30,784 nucleotides of DNA from Branchiostoma floridae (taxonomy: Eukaryota > Chordata > Leptocardii > Amphioxiformes > Branchiostomatidae), in NCBI RefSeq assembly GCF_000003815.2, contig NC_049985.1, positions 18,038,912 through 18,069,695 of the forward strand. The letters run 5' to 3'. The translations under genes were made by a program, and so were the position numbers. Shown piece after piece: positions 1 to 7,386 of the stretch; positions within the stretch are counted from its first letter, which is position 1; every line of letters begins with the position of its first letter. The notes under the pieces were generated by a model. It ran no database searches, had not been told where the DNA came from, and worked only from the letters and a program-made list of their open reading frames with translations.

Positions 1-64
1 GAATCGACTGTAGGATTTTCGTCCCCTACAGTTCATCAAAAAAGAACCAGTCCTCATTACTTAC

Positions 65-174
65 ATGTGTAGACGGCGCGTGTCGTCATCGTCGCTAGAG
101 GGCGCAGCTGAGAAGGGAGAGAAGTGGTCCTTCCGTCCTCTTGCGGCTTGTTGTCGCTGCGTACGTGCTGACCT
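65..174 (-). CDS. TPR-nucleotidyltransferase gene C, exon 2 (partial gene)
   Basis: Second coding exon of a minus-strand gene that continues past the left edge. An acceptor (catgtag) precedes position 174 and a consensus donor (gtaagt) follows position 65. It enters in phase 0 and leaves with two bases of a codon, exactly as exon 2 of complete gene A (13269-13396) does. The reading is basic and low in complexity and contains RGRKDHFSPFS, which is identical in gene A, followed by an acidic run (SSDDDD). It acts as a linker between the N-terminal TPR-like modules and the rest of the protein; no domain is recognised in it. The other coding strand frame, which looks longer, is not the conserved one. 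Confidence 0.72.
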
Positions 175-1417
175 CTACATGAAGCGAGTCATCAATGATT
201 AACAGGTGGGCAATAATATTGTCCAATGCACAAATGCACAAAATAACTTTGGTCGAATGGTCGAAGGTATAGAGCCCACATGGCCAGTGGAAGGCCAAAA
301 TTATATGTGACATTTCTATCTATGTTCAAATACAATGCAAAATCTACGACTGGATATTGGATATTACTTACCTGGATGTCTAACCTTCATAAACATTTAC
401 TAGTTACGGGTCGTTGGGTGGAGAAACCAGGCAAAGGTAGGAAGATGGAGTTTGGGCAAATCAGCTCACACTTTGTATGTGTGATGCGCCCCCACATAAA
501 AAATCCAACTACACTCAGCGATGGGATATTTATTTCGTCATTATATTTTCATTATCATTATAAGTGACAACCCAGATATCAAGGATGTGATAAGCAGTTC
601 GTTGTTGACACATTGGTGCAGACTAAAAGGTTTCACCGATCAGGTAAATTCCACCAAGGGCTAATGACATCTTAATGTCAACATTTTGCAAAGATATGAA
701 GTCAAATATCTGCGATACCCGTCGATAGTAATGTAAGCGGCACTTTGAACATTAACAGCAAATATGTAAGGATCAAACAACGGTTCAAACCATCAATCTG
801 GAACAAATTTTTTTCTCACACAGTATTTTAGTAAGGCACCTGCTGATTGTAGACTTAGACTGCAACTATAAATTGTGTATAACCGGCTCATTCCTTTCAA
901 AGTATCGTAACGGTTAAATTCCCATGTGGAGCCAAAATCAGCCTTTCTAATTAGCTATATTTTATTTGATTATATCGAAATATTGCTCACTGAATTTTTA
1001 TCATGTTCAGCACCGATGGCTAGCGGGTCCTGTGGAGGATCCTGAAACAAAGCTCATGAAACAGCCACTGGTCTATGCTTTTTTTAGTAAAAAGCATAGA
1101 CGGGTATAAAAAACAAGTTTCTACCAATGTGAAAAGGTTAAGGACCCGGCAGGATCCACTATGTCTTAGAATGTTGCTATACTTGACTGTTATAACTGTG
1201 GCCGCCATTGGAATTATATGGTGGTAGTGGAGCAACGTTTGTCGTTTGGTCAAAACCTTGTCTGTACCCACAGACAAAACAAGTGAGAAGCCGTTCTCGA
1301 AATGTGAGAACAGAATCGTATCCACAGAAATACAAAAAATCGCTGCCCAAACCATAAGATAAAATATTTCAAAAGGATGAAAAAATTACTAATAATAATA
1401 CAAGATAGGTAGCTCAC
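175..1417 (-). other. Intron 1 of TPR gene C
   Basis: This stretch separates exon 1 (1418-2122) from exon 2 (65-174) of gene C. It is about 1.24 kb, against 6.36 kb for the same intron in gene A, so it probably shows the less invaded state. I see no coding segment in it. It is AT-rich and holds one perfect hairpin at 1071-1101. Confidence 0.65.
1071..1101. repeat. Perfect 13-bp hairpin in intron
   Basis: Two perfectly complementary 13-bp arms (1071-1083 and 1089-1101, starting gtctatgc) flank a 5-base spacer. Farther out, gggtcc (near 1025) and ggaccc (near 1142) are also inverted, so this may be the centre of a small foldback element of roughly 120 bp. No function can be assigned. Confidence 0.6.
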
Positions 1418-2122
1418 CTTGATTTTTGTCGCGGTAATTATTTCTTGCCTGAGTTTTGCAGTGTAGAATAAGCGGTGGATAATGACAACCGTTCCCTGAA
1501 CGTTGTGACACCGCGCCAGTGCCTTGTTGTACAGAGCAGTTGCTCTGGTCAAGTCTCTAGTGTCAAGAGTTTCTGTTCCTCTTTTCAGGTACACGTCACC
1601 GAGGCTTTTGATCGCTTCTGTTTCTAACATGCTGTTGTCGTTTGCTATTCCCTCTACCATCAACTTTGCGTATCCAACCAGCACAGAGTCTGTGTTACCA
1701 CCGGCAGCCCGTTTCTTGTCCAGGACTTGAAACTTTCCCGACACCTTTGCAGGCGTAGTCGTCTCCTTGCCCTTAGTTGACTGTACCTTACCCTGTGGCC
1801 CCTTTGACGACACCCCTTGTAAAAGCCTCTCCGTGTATTCGTATCGGTGTTCTATACCTGATCCTTGATCCCGATTGTCACACCGGACCATAGCAGCCAC
1901 GTAAAGCGCCAAGGCCATGTTCAACTTCTCTACGTCCTTCCCGAGTCTTCCCTTCTCTAAGTTCACGTCGCCCAGACTTTTGAGCAGCTCCACTTCCGCC
2001 AGCCTGTCCACGTCAGCCATGGCGTCCACCAGGGCACGGAGGTAGCCTGTCTCCGCACGGGCTAGTCCGTACCTCCTGCCCTTCGCGTCCGCCTCACGGA
2101 GTTTCTCACAGACCCTCAACAT
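1418..2122 (-). CDS. TPR-nucleotidyltransferase gene C, exon 1 (N-terminus)
   Basis: First coding exon, 235 codons, starting at an ATG in the context gccATGt and ending at a strong donor (aag, then gtgagc). The start is shared with gene A exon 1 (20455), and the two proteins are close to identical over their first 90 residues. Two degenerate TPR-like modules are visible, each with a KSLGDV helix start followed by an A-ALY helix (about residues 45-85 and 168-210). They are separated by a Lys/Thr-rich spacer (STKGKETTT). Together with exon 2 this is the 5' end of a paralogue whose nucleotidyltransferase and TPR-array exon must lie left of the window. The frame is intact, which argues against a pseudogene, but the gene cannot be judged in full here. 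Confidence 0.8.
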
Positions 2123-2300
2123 GGCTGACGACTAAGAGAACGTCTGTAAAACTTCCTACCTTCACGGGTATTTGTAGGTCTCCGTGTTAGCTTTATGCGC
2201 GTGACTTGAACAAACATAGGTCTGGACAAACATCCCCTGCTCGTGTCAACATTACATCATCCGTCAGCCGACAATAAAGTTCAAAGGTTTTATAACAAAG
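2123..2300. other. 5' flank of TPR gene C
   Basis: Sequence immediately upstream of the gene C start codon. It is similar to the flank of gene A after 20456 (shared blocks such as gagaacgtctgtaaaac and acattacatcatc). A motif of the form cgtgtcaacattac-tcatc occurs here near 2236, again near 3003 and near 20727. It may be promoter-associated, but this is only an inference from recurrence. No clear TATA box was identified. Confidence 0.4.
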
Positions 2301-2765
2301 GTTTTATAATAGAGAGGGGTTGATACAATTACAAAAAAAACTGTCCGTTGACGAGAGAACATGTAGATATTGTTCAGGAAAAGCAGTGGAAGATGAACTA
2401 CATTTTTTATGTCAATGTTCACATTACAATTCCGAAAGAAACAAACTTTTCCTTGAAATCTACAAACCTTTCCCAACCTTTTCCCCTTACCGACCAACGA
2501 AAAACAATATTCTTGCTTAAGTCGTCCAACCCCTTTATATATGAAAATGTTGGACAATTCATCTCCCACTGCATACGGAAAAGAAGTCAAGCCCATCAAA
2601 TAGCTTAAGTAGAAATAGATTGAGATCAGACGTTATTTCTCGTTTGATTTATCTATAGTTCTCATTTTCCTTCTTTGTTAAGTATACAATTATGTATACC
2701 ACTACTTTACTTTGTCTGCAATTAGTCCTCGAGCATGAACTTGCAATAAAGATTATTATTTATAA
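2300..2765 (+). mobile_element. LINE (non-LTR retrotransposon) 3' end, degenerate
   Basis: The plus strand encodes the C-terminal zinc-knuckle-like tail typical of LINE reverse-transcriptase ORF2 proteins: CRYCSGKAVEDELHFLCQC followed by SHYNSERNKLF, a CxxC...HxxxC pattern. A frameshift near 2500 moves the reading into another frame that continues with ENVGQFISHCIRKR before a stop, as expected for such tails. The segment ends at aataaagattattattt near 2745-2762, a plausible element 3' terminus. It is 5'-truncated: no reverse-transcriptase palm or endonuclease is present. It has no equivalent beside gene A exon 1. Family assignment beyond LINE was not attempted. Confidence 0.75.
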
Positions 2766-3089
2766 CCACCACTAAAGCTTCGCAAACACTCATCAATATG
2801 TAGCCTGTCATATTGGTCGATTTTAGCGTAACTCTATTGACGTTAAGAACCAAGAACTTTACACGTGTTTGTTTTGCCCTATGCTAAAGGAACGTCTATG
2901 AGATTTCACATGTCTGTTAAATAAATGTATAAAATATGCACGGCACCGATCTTCGTGGCAGGGTTATGCGACTGGCGGGAAAAAAATAATCCCCACACTG
3001 CCCGTGTCACCATTACGTCATCTCTCCATTACGTCAAAGGCTTCGTCGATACCCGTCAACATGTCAGGTAGCTTGCCTACATGCTTGTA

Positions 3090-3300
3090 TGTGTGTTTGT
3101 TACTCAGTCTGCAGCCAGCATAATTCTGGAAGCTACTGACAGATTGCAATGACATTTTGTATATAGGTAGGTCTTGGGAAGAAAAAGATCAAATTCAATT
3201 TTGGACTTTCTAGCGGCTTTCCTTGGTGCTGCAGCAAAACTTCCTTTTACTCTAAATTTTTTTCTGAAAATGCTATTGTTCTGATTTTCTGGGGTAGATA
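3090..3300. repeat. Dispersed repeat, copy near PhyH 1
   Basis: A segment with landmarks such as ggaagaaaaag, tttggactttc and cttccttggtgctgcagcaa recurs near 20850-20990 at the equivalent place beside PhyH copy 2. Related wording recurs around 7780-8000 and, inverted, at 18060-19110. This is one family of interspersed repeat, probably a non-autonomous transposon, with no coding capacity seen. Confidence 0.55.
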
Positions 3301-3636
3301 GATTATGACTAGCCTCCACCAGGCCTTCCTACAGGGGTACGGGGGATCGAAAATTCGGCACACAAAAAAAAAAGGAAATTGGCCAGGGGAGTCAGTCCAC
3401 GATAAGGTTTGCATTCACCGGCCAAGCCCTCTGGTAGTAAAACTCCCCTGCCAAATTATTCTCCCTAAAATAGCCGACCTAGTCAGTCTGGTAGAGACTA
3501 GCTTTAGACGAAGGCAAGAAGTGATGTTGGGTTAGCAGTTTGTTCGGGAACTACAGGACTTTTTTCTGAAAATTTTTTTTTTTTTTTTTTTTACTTTGAA
3601 AGTTTTGTTGAATGTGTGTTTACCATTGTTCTGCAG
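3301..3636. other. Upstream flank of PhyH copy 1
   Basis: No upstream PhyH exon was found here, in particular nothing encoding the HxD iron-binding motif. A poly-T tract lies at about 3570-3592, and the acceptor of the first visible exon ends at 3636. The region matches parts of 21000-21050 and 22300-22383, which flank the LINE inserted beside copy 2. Confidence 0.5.
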
Positions 3637-3849
3637 GTCTGCTCCGTCTGGATGCCCGTTGACCCCGTTCCCATGGAGACGTGTGTGCAGTTCGTGCGCG
3701 GGTCGCAAGGGTGGGGCTGGTTCTACCCCAGGAAGTTCGCCACCACGCTCAACTACAGTCTGACGGGGGCCGACACAGGCAGCAAGACTTTCCGGGATGT
3801 GCCGGATGTAGACGGGGACAAGTACGATATCCTCACCTGGGACGTGCAG
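3637..3849 (+). CDS. Phytanoyl-CoA dioxygenase family, copy 1, exon a
   Basis: A 213-base exon in phase 0 (71 residues) bounded by ctgcag at the left and gtatgt at the right. It encodes the middle strands of a PhyH-type double-stranded beta-helix: VCSVWMPVDPVPMETC, then FVRGSQGWGWFYP (the family's GSH-W-like turn), and ends with YDILTWDVQ. Family members are Fe(II)/2-oxoglutarate oxygenases. The HxD half of the iron triad normally lies N-terminal to this segment and is not in the window. The equivalent exon in copy 2 (22384-22602) is six bases longer, with an in-frame two-residue insertion in the DGD-DKYD loop. Such a frame-preserving difference suggests coding constraint. Confidence 0.85.
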
Positions 3850-3907
3850 GTATGTATCACCTGGTCATATCATGGTCAATATTCATACATATCTATATGT
3901 ATAACAC

Positions 3908-4245
3908 CAGGGCTCGAAATACTGGGGTTTTGTGCACCCAAAATTGGAGCTGTGCACCCAATTTTTTTTTTCTGTGGGTGCACAGGGTGCACCCAAATAT
4001 TTTCATAGGCTTTTGTATGTTAAGATGTCAGTATACTAAGTAAACACCATATTCTTGGCATCTATGTGTTAGAAAGATAATAAAATGACTGTCATAGCAC
4101 TTTCGATTTCTGAAGAGCTAACTACTAATTTAGTAGGTTTGCAATTAGGTTATTCTGATATTCTACTTTATTTTATATGGTGCACCCAATTTTCTAGGTT
4201 GGGTGCAGCAGTGCACCTATTCCCAAAAGTGAATTTCGAGCCCTG
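3908..4245. mobile_element. 338-bp MITE with TIRs and target-site duplication
   Basis: The ends are inverted repeats of 13 bp (cagggctcgaaat at the left, its complement at the right) and are directly flanked by aacac (3903-3907 and 4246-4250). The interior repeats gtgcaccca words in both orientations and encodes nothing. The paralogous intron in PhyH copy 2 (about 22640-22665) is uninterrupted at this point, which is the expected empty site. The CAGGG termini resemble hAT-type MITEs, although the flanking duplication looks like 5 rather than 8 bp, so the superfamily is uncertain. Confidence 0.8.
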
Positions 4246-4463
4246 AACACTAAGTAATCACCTCCGATGCACCGTCAGTTTTTTCGGCATTTGTTTCTCT
4301 TCTAAGGCGTTTGGACCACGTCACGTGACTGTGTGGTCACGCCGTCTGAGTGATTGGTCATAAGAAAGTGAAGAAGACCAAGACTTCTTAGTTGCGCCGG
4401 AACCCAGTTTAAACGTTTACAATGTGACGTTGTTTATTTACTTATAGTCCATTTGTTTCCTGC

Positions 4464-5137
4464 AGGACGGAGACTTACGATGTTCCACTTGAGGGCGTCC
4501 CTGTCCCTGCCAGGCGTTGTTTAACTAGTGACGTAGTTTGTTCATTGTTTATTGTTTGTTTGTTTCCCGTTAGCCCGGAGAAACCTACACGGCGCGCCCG
4601 CCAACCCGTCCCTGGCCCTGCCCAGGGTTGTTTACTGTGTGACGTAGTTTGTTTGTTTGTTTGTTTGTAGCCCGGAGACTGTATCGTGTTCCACATGAAG
4701 ACCCTACACGGCGCGCCCGCCAACCCGTCCCTGGCCCTGCCCAGGGTTGCTTACTATGTGACGTAGTTTGTTTGTTTGTTTGTTTGTAGCCCGGAGACTG
4801 TATCGTGTTCCACATGAAGACCCTACACGGCGCGCCCGCCAATCCGTCCCTGGCCCTGCCCAGGGTTGTTTACTATGTGACGTAGTTTGTTTGTTTGTGT
4901 GTTTGTAGCCCGGAGACTGTATCGTGTTCCACATGAAGACCCTACACGGCGCGCCCGCCAACCCGTCCCTGGCCATGCCTAGGCGTTGTTTACTATGTGA
5001 CGTAGTTTGTTTATTGTTTGTAGCCCAGAGACTGTATCGTGTTCCACATGAAGACCCCACACGGCGCGCCCGCCAACCCTACCAGGCCCTGCCCGGGGTT
5101 GTTTACTGTGTGACGTAGTTTGTTTGTTTGTTTGTAG
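4464..5137 (+). repeat. Tandem array of splice acceptor plus partial PhyH exon, copy 1
   Basis: About six extra copies of the start of PhyH exon b precede the real exon. Exon-like starts lie at about 4464 (degenerate), 4574 (partly deleted), 4671, 4790, 4909 and 5024, with the functional one at 5138; later spacings are 119, 119, 115 and 114 bp. Each good unit has a tgtttg-rich tract, an AG acceptor, then codons for PGDCIVFHMKTLHGAPANPS, and then diverges into ggttgtttactgtgtgacgtag. That tail gives an in-frame stop (tag) about 33 codons after the acceptor. Using a decoy acceptor would keep the distal iron-binding His but lose the 2-oxoglutarate-binding Arg and the C-terminus. Confidence 0.88.
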
Positions 5138-5291
5138 CCCGGAGACTGTATCGTGTCCCACATGAAGACCCTACACGGCGCGCCCGCCAACCCGTCCCTG
5201 GCTCTGCGCAGGCGCGTGGTCTCCACACGGTGGGTGGGGGATGACGCCGTGCTGGCCGAGAGGCCGTGGGAAGTCTCTCCGCCAATCACAG
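5138..5291 (+). CDS. Phytanoyl-CoA dioxygenase family, copy 1, exon b
   Basis: A 154-base exon entered in phase 0 after tttgtag and left in phase 1 before gtgagt. It encodes PGD-x-I-V, the distal iron ligand in TLHGAPANPS (His 84 of the visible 143 residues), then LRRRVVSTRWVGDD with the 2-oxoglutarate-binding Arg probably at 95, and ends with RPWEVSPPIT. This is a typical PhyH C-terminal half. Compared with copy 2 and all the decoy units, Phe before HMK is Ser here (tcc at 5156-5158). The exon is flanked on both sides by tandem arrays of its own boundary sequences. Confidence 0.85.
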
Positions 5292-5492
5292 GTGAGTTTG
5301 GGAAGTCTCTCCGCTAATCACGGGTGAGTTTGGGAAATGTCTCTCCGCCAATCACAGGTGAGTTTGGGAAGTCTCTCCGCCAATCACAGGTGAGTTCGGG
5401 AAGTCTCTCCGCCAATCAAAGGTGAGTTTGGGAAGTCTCTCCGCCAATCACAGGTGAGTTTGGGAGGTCTCCCCGCCAATCACAGGTGAGTT
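5268..5492 (+). repeat. Splice-donor minisatellite, copy 1 (7 donors)
   Basis: The last 24 bases of exon b (gggaagtctctccgccaat then cacag) and the donor gtgagttt are tandemly repeated. Exon-like ends fall at 5291, 5323, 5357, 5389, 5421, 5453 and 5485, each followed by gtgag. The unit is 32 bp except for one of 34 bp. Because 32 is not a multiple of three, and an in-frame tga appears early in the third unit, only the first donor keeps the reading frame into the last exon. Confidence 0.92.
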
Positions 5493-5614
5493 ATCTTGAG
5501 GCCCTGGGAAGTTATTTCGAGAGGGGATTTGACCAGAGCAGAGCTTTAGATCCTTATGAAGAAAGTACAGGGAAAGGATGTTTTAAATCTCCAAGTATTG
5601 TAGTGTATGTAATC

Positions 5615-5815
5615 TGAGGGATCCAGTGGCTAATGACCCTACCTCTGAACCAAGAGGTCGTGAGTTCGAATCCCGGCTACTACTACGGGATGTGGTTCAC
5701 TGTTCATTGTGCTTGTAGAAAAGTGCCAAGGGAATATCTTGGGTGCAATGAACCTGTAAATACTGTACGTAACATCTTCTCTGTCATGACCAGTGGAAGA
5801 GTACATGTAGCTCTT
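5615..5815 (+). mobile_element. tRNA-derived SINE in PhyH intron, copy 1
   Basis: A tRNA-like head ends in caagaggtc-tgagttcgaatcccggc, which contains a canonical RNA polymerase III B box (agttcgaatcc). The body that follows (aagtgccaaggg, tgggtgcaatgaacctgtaaatactg) matches the style of invertebrate SINEs with a tRNA head and a short unrelated body. The head lacks a full acceptor stem, so it is not a tRNA gene. The same family occurs inverted at 27170-27350. Confidence 0.6.
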
Positions 5816-5851
5816 TAGTGAAAAGAACTTACCATGTTCTTTCCTCCACAG

Positions 5852-5916
5852 GGGGCCTTACATACGGCAACAAGATGGCGTGCGACACTTTCCCGCTCAT
5901 CTGGAAGAGAGACTGA
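5852..5916 (+). CDS. Phytanoyl-CoA dioxygenase family, copy 1, last exon
   Basis: Terminal exon after a pyrimidine-rich acceptor (ctttcctccacag). It completes the split Gly codon and reads GLTYGNKMACDTFPLIWKRD, then stops (tga at 5914-5916). The FPLIW ending near the C-terminus is typical of bacterial and animal PhyH-family proteins that share the RWVGDD motif. Joining exons a, b and c gives 143 codons plus stop with consistent phases. Confidence 0.85.
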
Positions 5917-6640
5917 GATTGGCTGTATAATCTCCAAGCAGATGTTTAGAGTGGAGATTGTAATTTTCTGTTGTAACAATCAATGATAGGCGTGATGACA
6001 ACACACTCAAGCTCACAGCTCATGTTCGTTTCGTCATAAAAACAAAAGGCACTGCAAAGTAGTAATACAGACGAGCAAGGCACTTAAGCACTTAAATAAC
6101 AAGTAATGTAAGGTAAACCACGTAATTACAAAATCATTTGAAAACTTAATTTTTATGCAGGTAAATTGTATGCAGTTCCCGTATTTTATTGATTGTTTAA
6201 TTGCCCATAACAAGTAGTTATAATAAGTATTTTCTTTTTTTCTATTCTATGGCAATGGTGGTGAAGAAGGTGCTTCTATGTTTGAAACATTTTACCGTCA
6301 GTTTTTATACCTTATATCTCACATTTGTAACTAATTATAAACTGTCAACCAGGAAAATTTGCCAGCAAATACTCAATGTTTAGCTTCACATGGTCTAATT
6401 TTCTGTTAATTCTTACTCCGACACCTTCATTGTGTATGATGACCGTCTCTCTCCCAGCTGTCAGTTGCTACATTAGACAGTTTCAAATTACAAATATAGC
6501 ACCCTCCTCTCCCTCCCCATTACAATACTCCGCTTGTTATTATTTTCCACGCCTCGCATGCGCAGTAGATTTCCACATCACAGGCAGCATAATCTTCAAT
6601 TAGTTGATGGCGGCTGCCTCCATCGAAAGAAGAAGAAGAT
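5917..6640. other. 3' flank of PhyH copy 1
   Basis: Non-coding, AT-rich sequence. Up to about 6250 it is recognisably similar to 23906-24300 behind PhyH copy 2 (shared tccaagcag-tgtt, gtcataaaaacaaa and caggtaaattgtatgcag), so this belongs to the segmental duplication and probably includes the 3' UTR. No canonical aataaa was seen close to the stop codon. From 6380 to 6640 I see nothing identifiable. Confidence 0.5.
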
Positions 6641-6815
6641 GCAAAACAACTGCTACTGTAGTATCAAGGTCAACCACCAGGAGACCCTAAATCGACATTC
6701 GTCGTCAGGATCACCCCACCTACAAAAATTACAAAAATCTTTGCGGTTCTTGAGATATATCCCCGTACACCATCCGGACTAAAAACAGTACCTCCATTTT
6801 CATGACGGCAATAAT
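6640..6815. repeat. Dispersed repeat (family with 19380 and 27380 copies)
   Basis: Landmarks tatcaaggtcaaccaccagg, ggttcttgagatat and tccattttcatg recur in the same order at about 19490-19690 and 27410-27560. It is a non-coding interspersed repeat. The 6640 and 27380 copies could descend from one insertion through the segmental duplication, while the 19490 copy is independent. Confidence 0.6.
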
Positions 6816-7386
6816 AATGATAAAATATCTTATTTTTACATGAGGCCACAGTTTCTTCTTTGACTACAGGTTTTGCTTTTAGGTCGATATAAACGGAAGC
6901 AGGCAGCCATGGGTTTAGTGGCACACGCCTGCATCTATGTTTTTATGTTGTCACCAGTTATTGAGCAGCCAGCTAACATTTGTGAGTCAAATTGAATGCA
7001 GATATCTCCCTCCCCGTCTAGTATAAGTCATAGAGTAAACTGTTATACGAAGAAGTGACGACAGACATGGTACCGCTTCAGTAAAATATTAAGGTTTTAG
7101 ATTACAGTCATGCTCAGAAATTGAAGTTTCCGGTTATTATTGTATCATTGGCTTTGGCTTGGGTAGCTCAGCCTATGTTAAATGACAATGTATTGTATAA
7201 CCTGTTCACCCCAACACAACCAATTAAAACTTAGGAGCTGTATCAATCCAGTCACAGTAATTGACTTTCACTATGTCCAAATTTGGTTCTTAAACTGATC
7301 ACTGATTTTCTTCCATCTCACTCATCTATGTGCTGCGTATAGAGCTGAATCAAAACCCTTAGATGACTTGCTTCCTTTATAATTAT
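6816..7386. other. Duplicated downstream flank of TPR gene A
   Basis: This non-coding stretch aligns in order with about 27600-28240 (shared tttagtggcacac, tacagtcatgctc-gaaattgaagtt, ggcttgggtag and ttcaccccaacaca). It therefore marks the continuation of the segmental duplication. No gene is evident. Confidence 0.6.

Noticed and set aside
95-313. Minus-strand frame ending TEGPLLSLLSCAL over gene C exon 2
   Set aside because: Comparison with gene A exon 2 shows that a different frame is conserved and bounded by splice sites with matching phases.
1250-1417. Continuation of the gene C exon 1 frame past 1418
   Set aside because: The frame runs into intron; the gtgagc donor and the paralogue's gtgagt donor at the same codon mark the exon end.
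4475-5289. Long minus-strand open frames with KQTNKQTTSHSKQ-type repeats
   Set aside because: They are antisense shadows of the tttg-rich acceptor array; the coding strand is plus and matches the PhyH family.
5615-5690. tRNA gene
   Set aside because: Only the B box and T arm are well formed and the acceptor stem does not pair; it is a SINE head.
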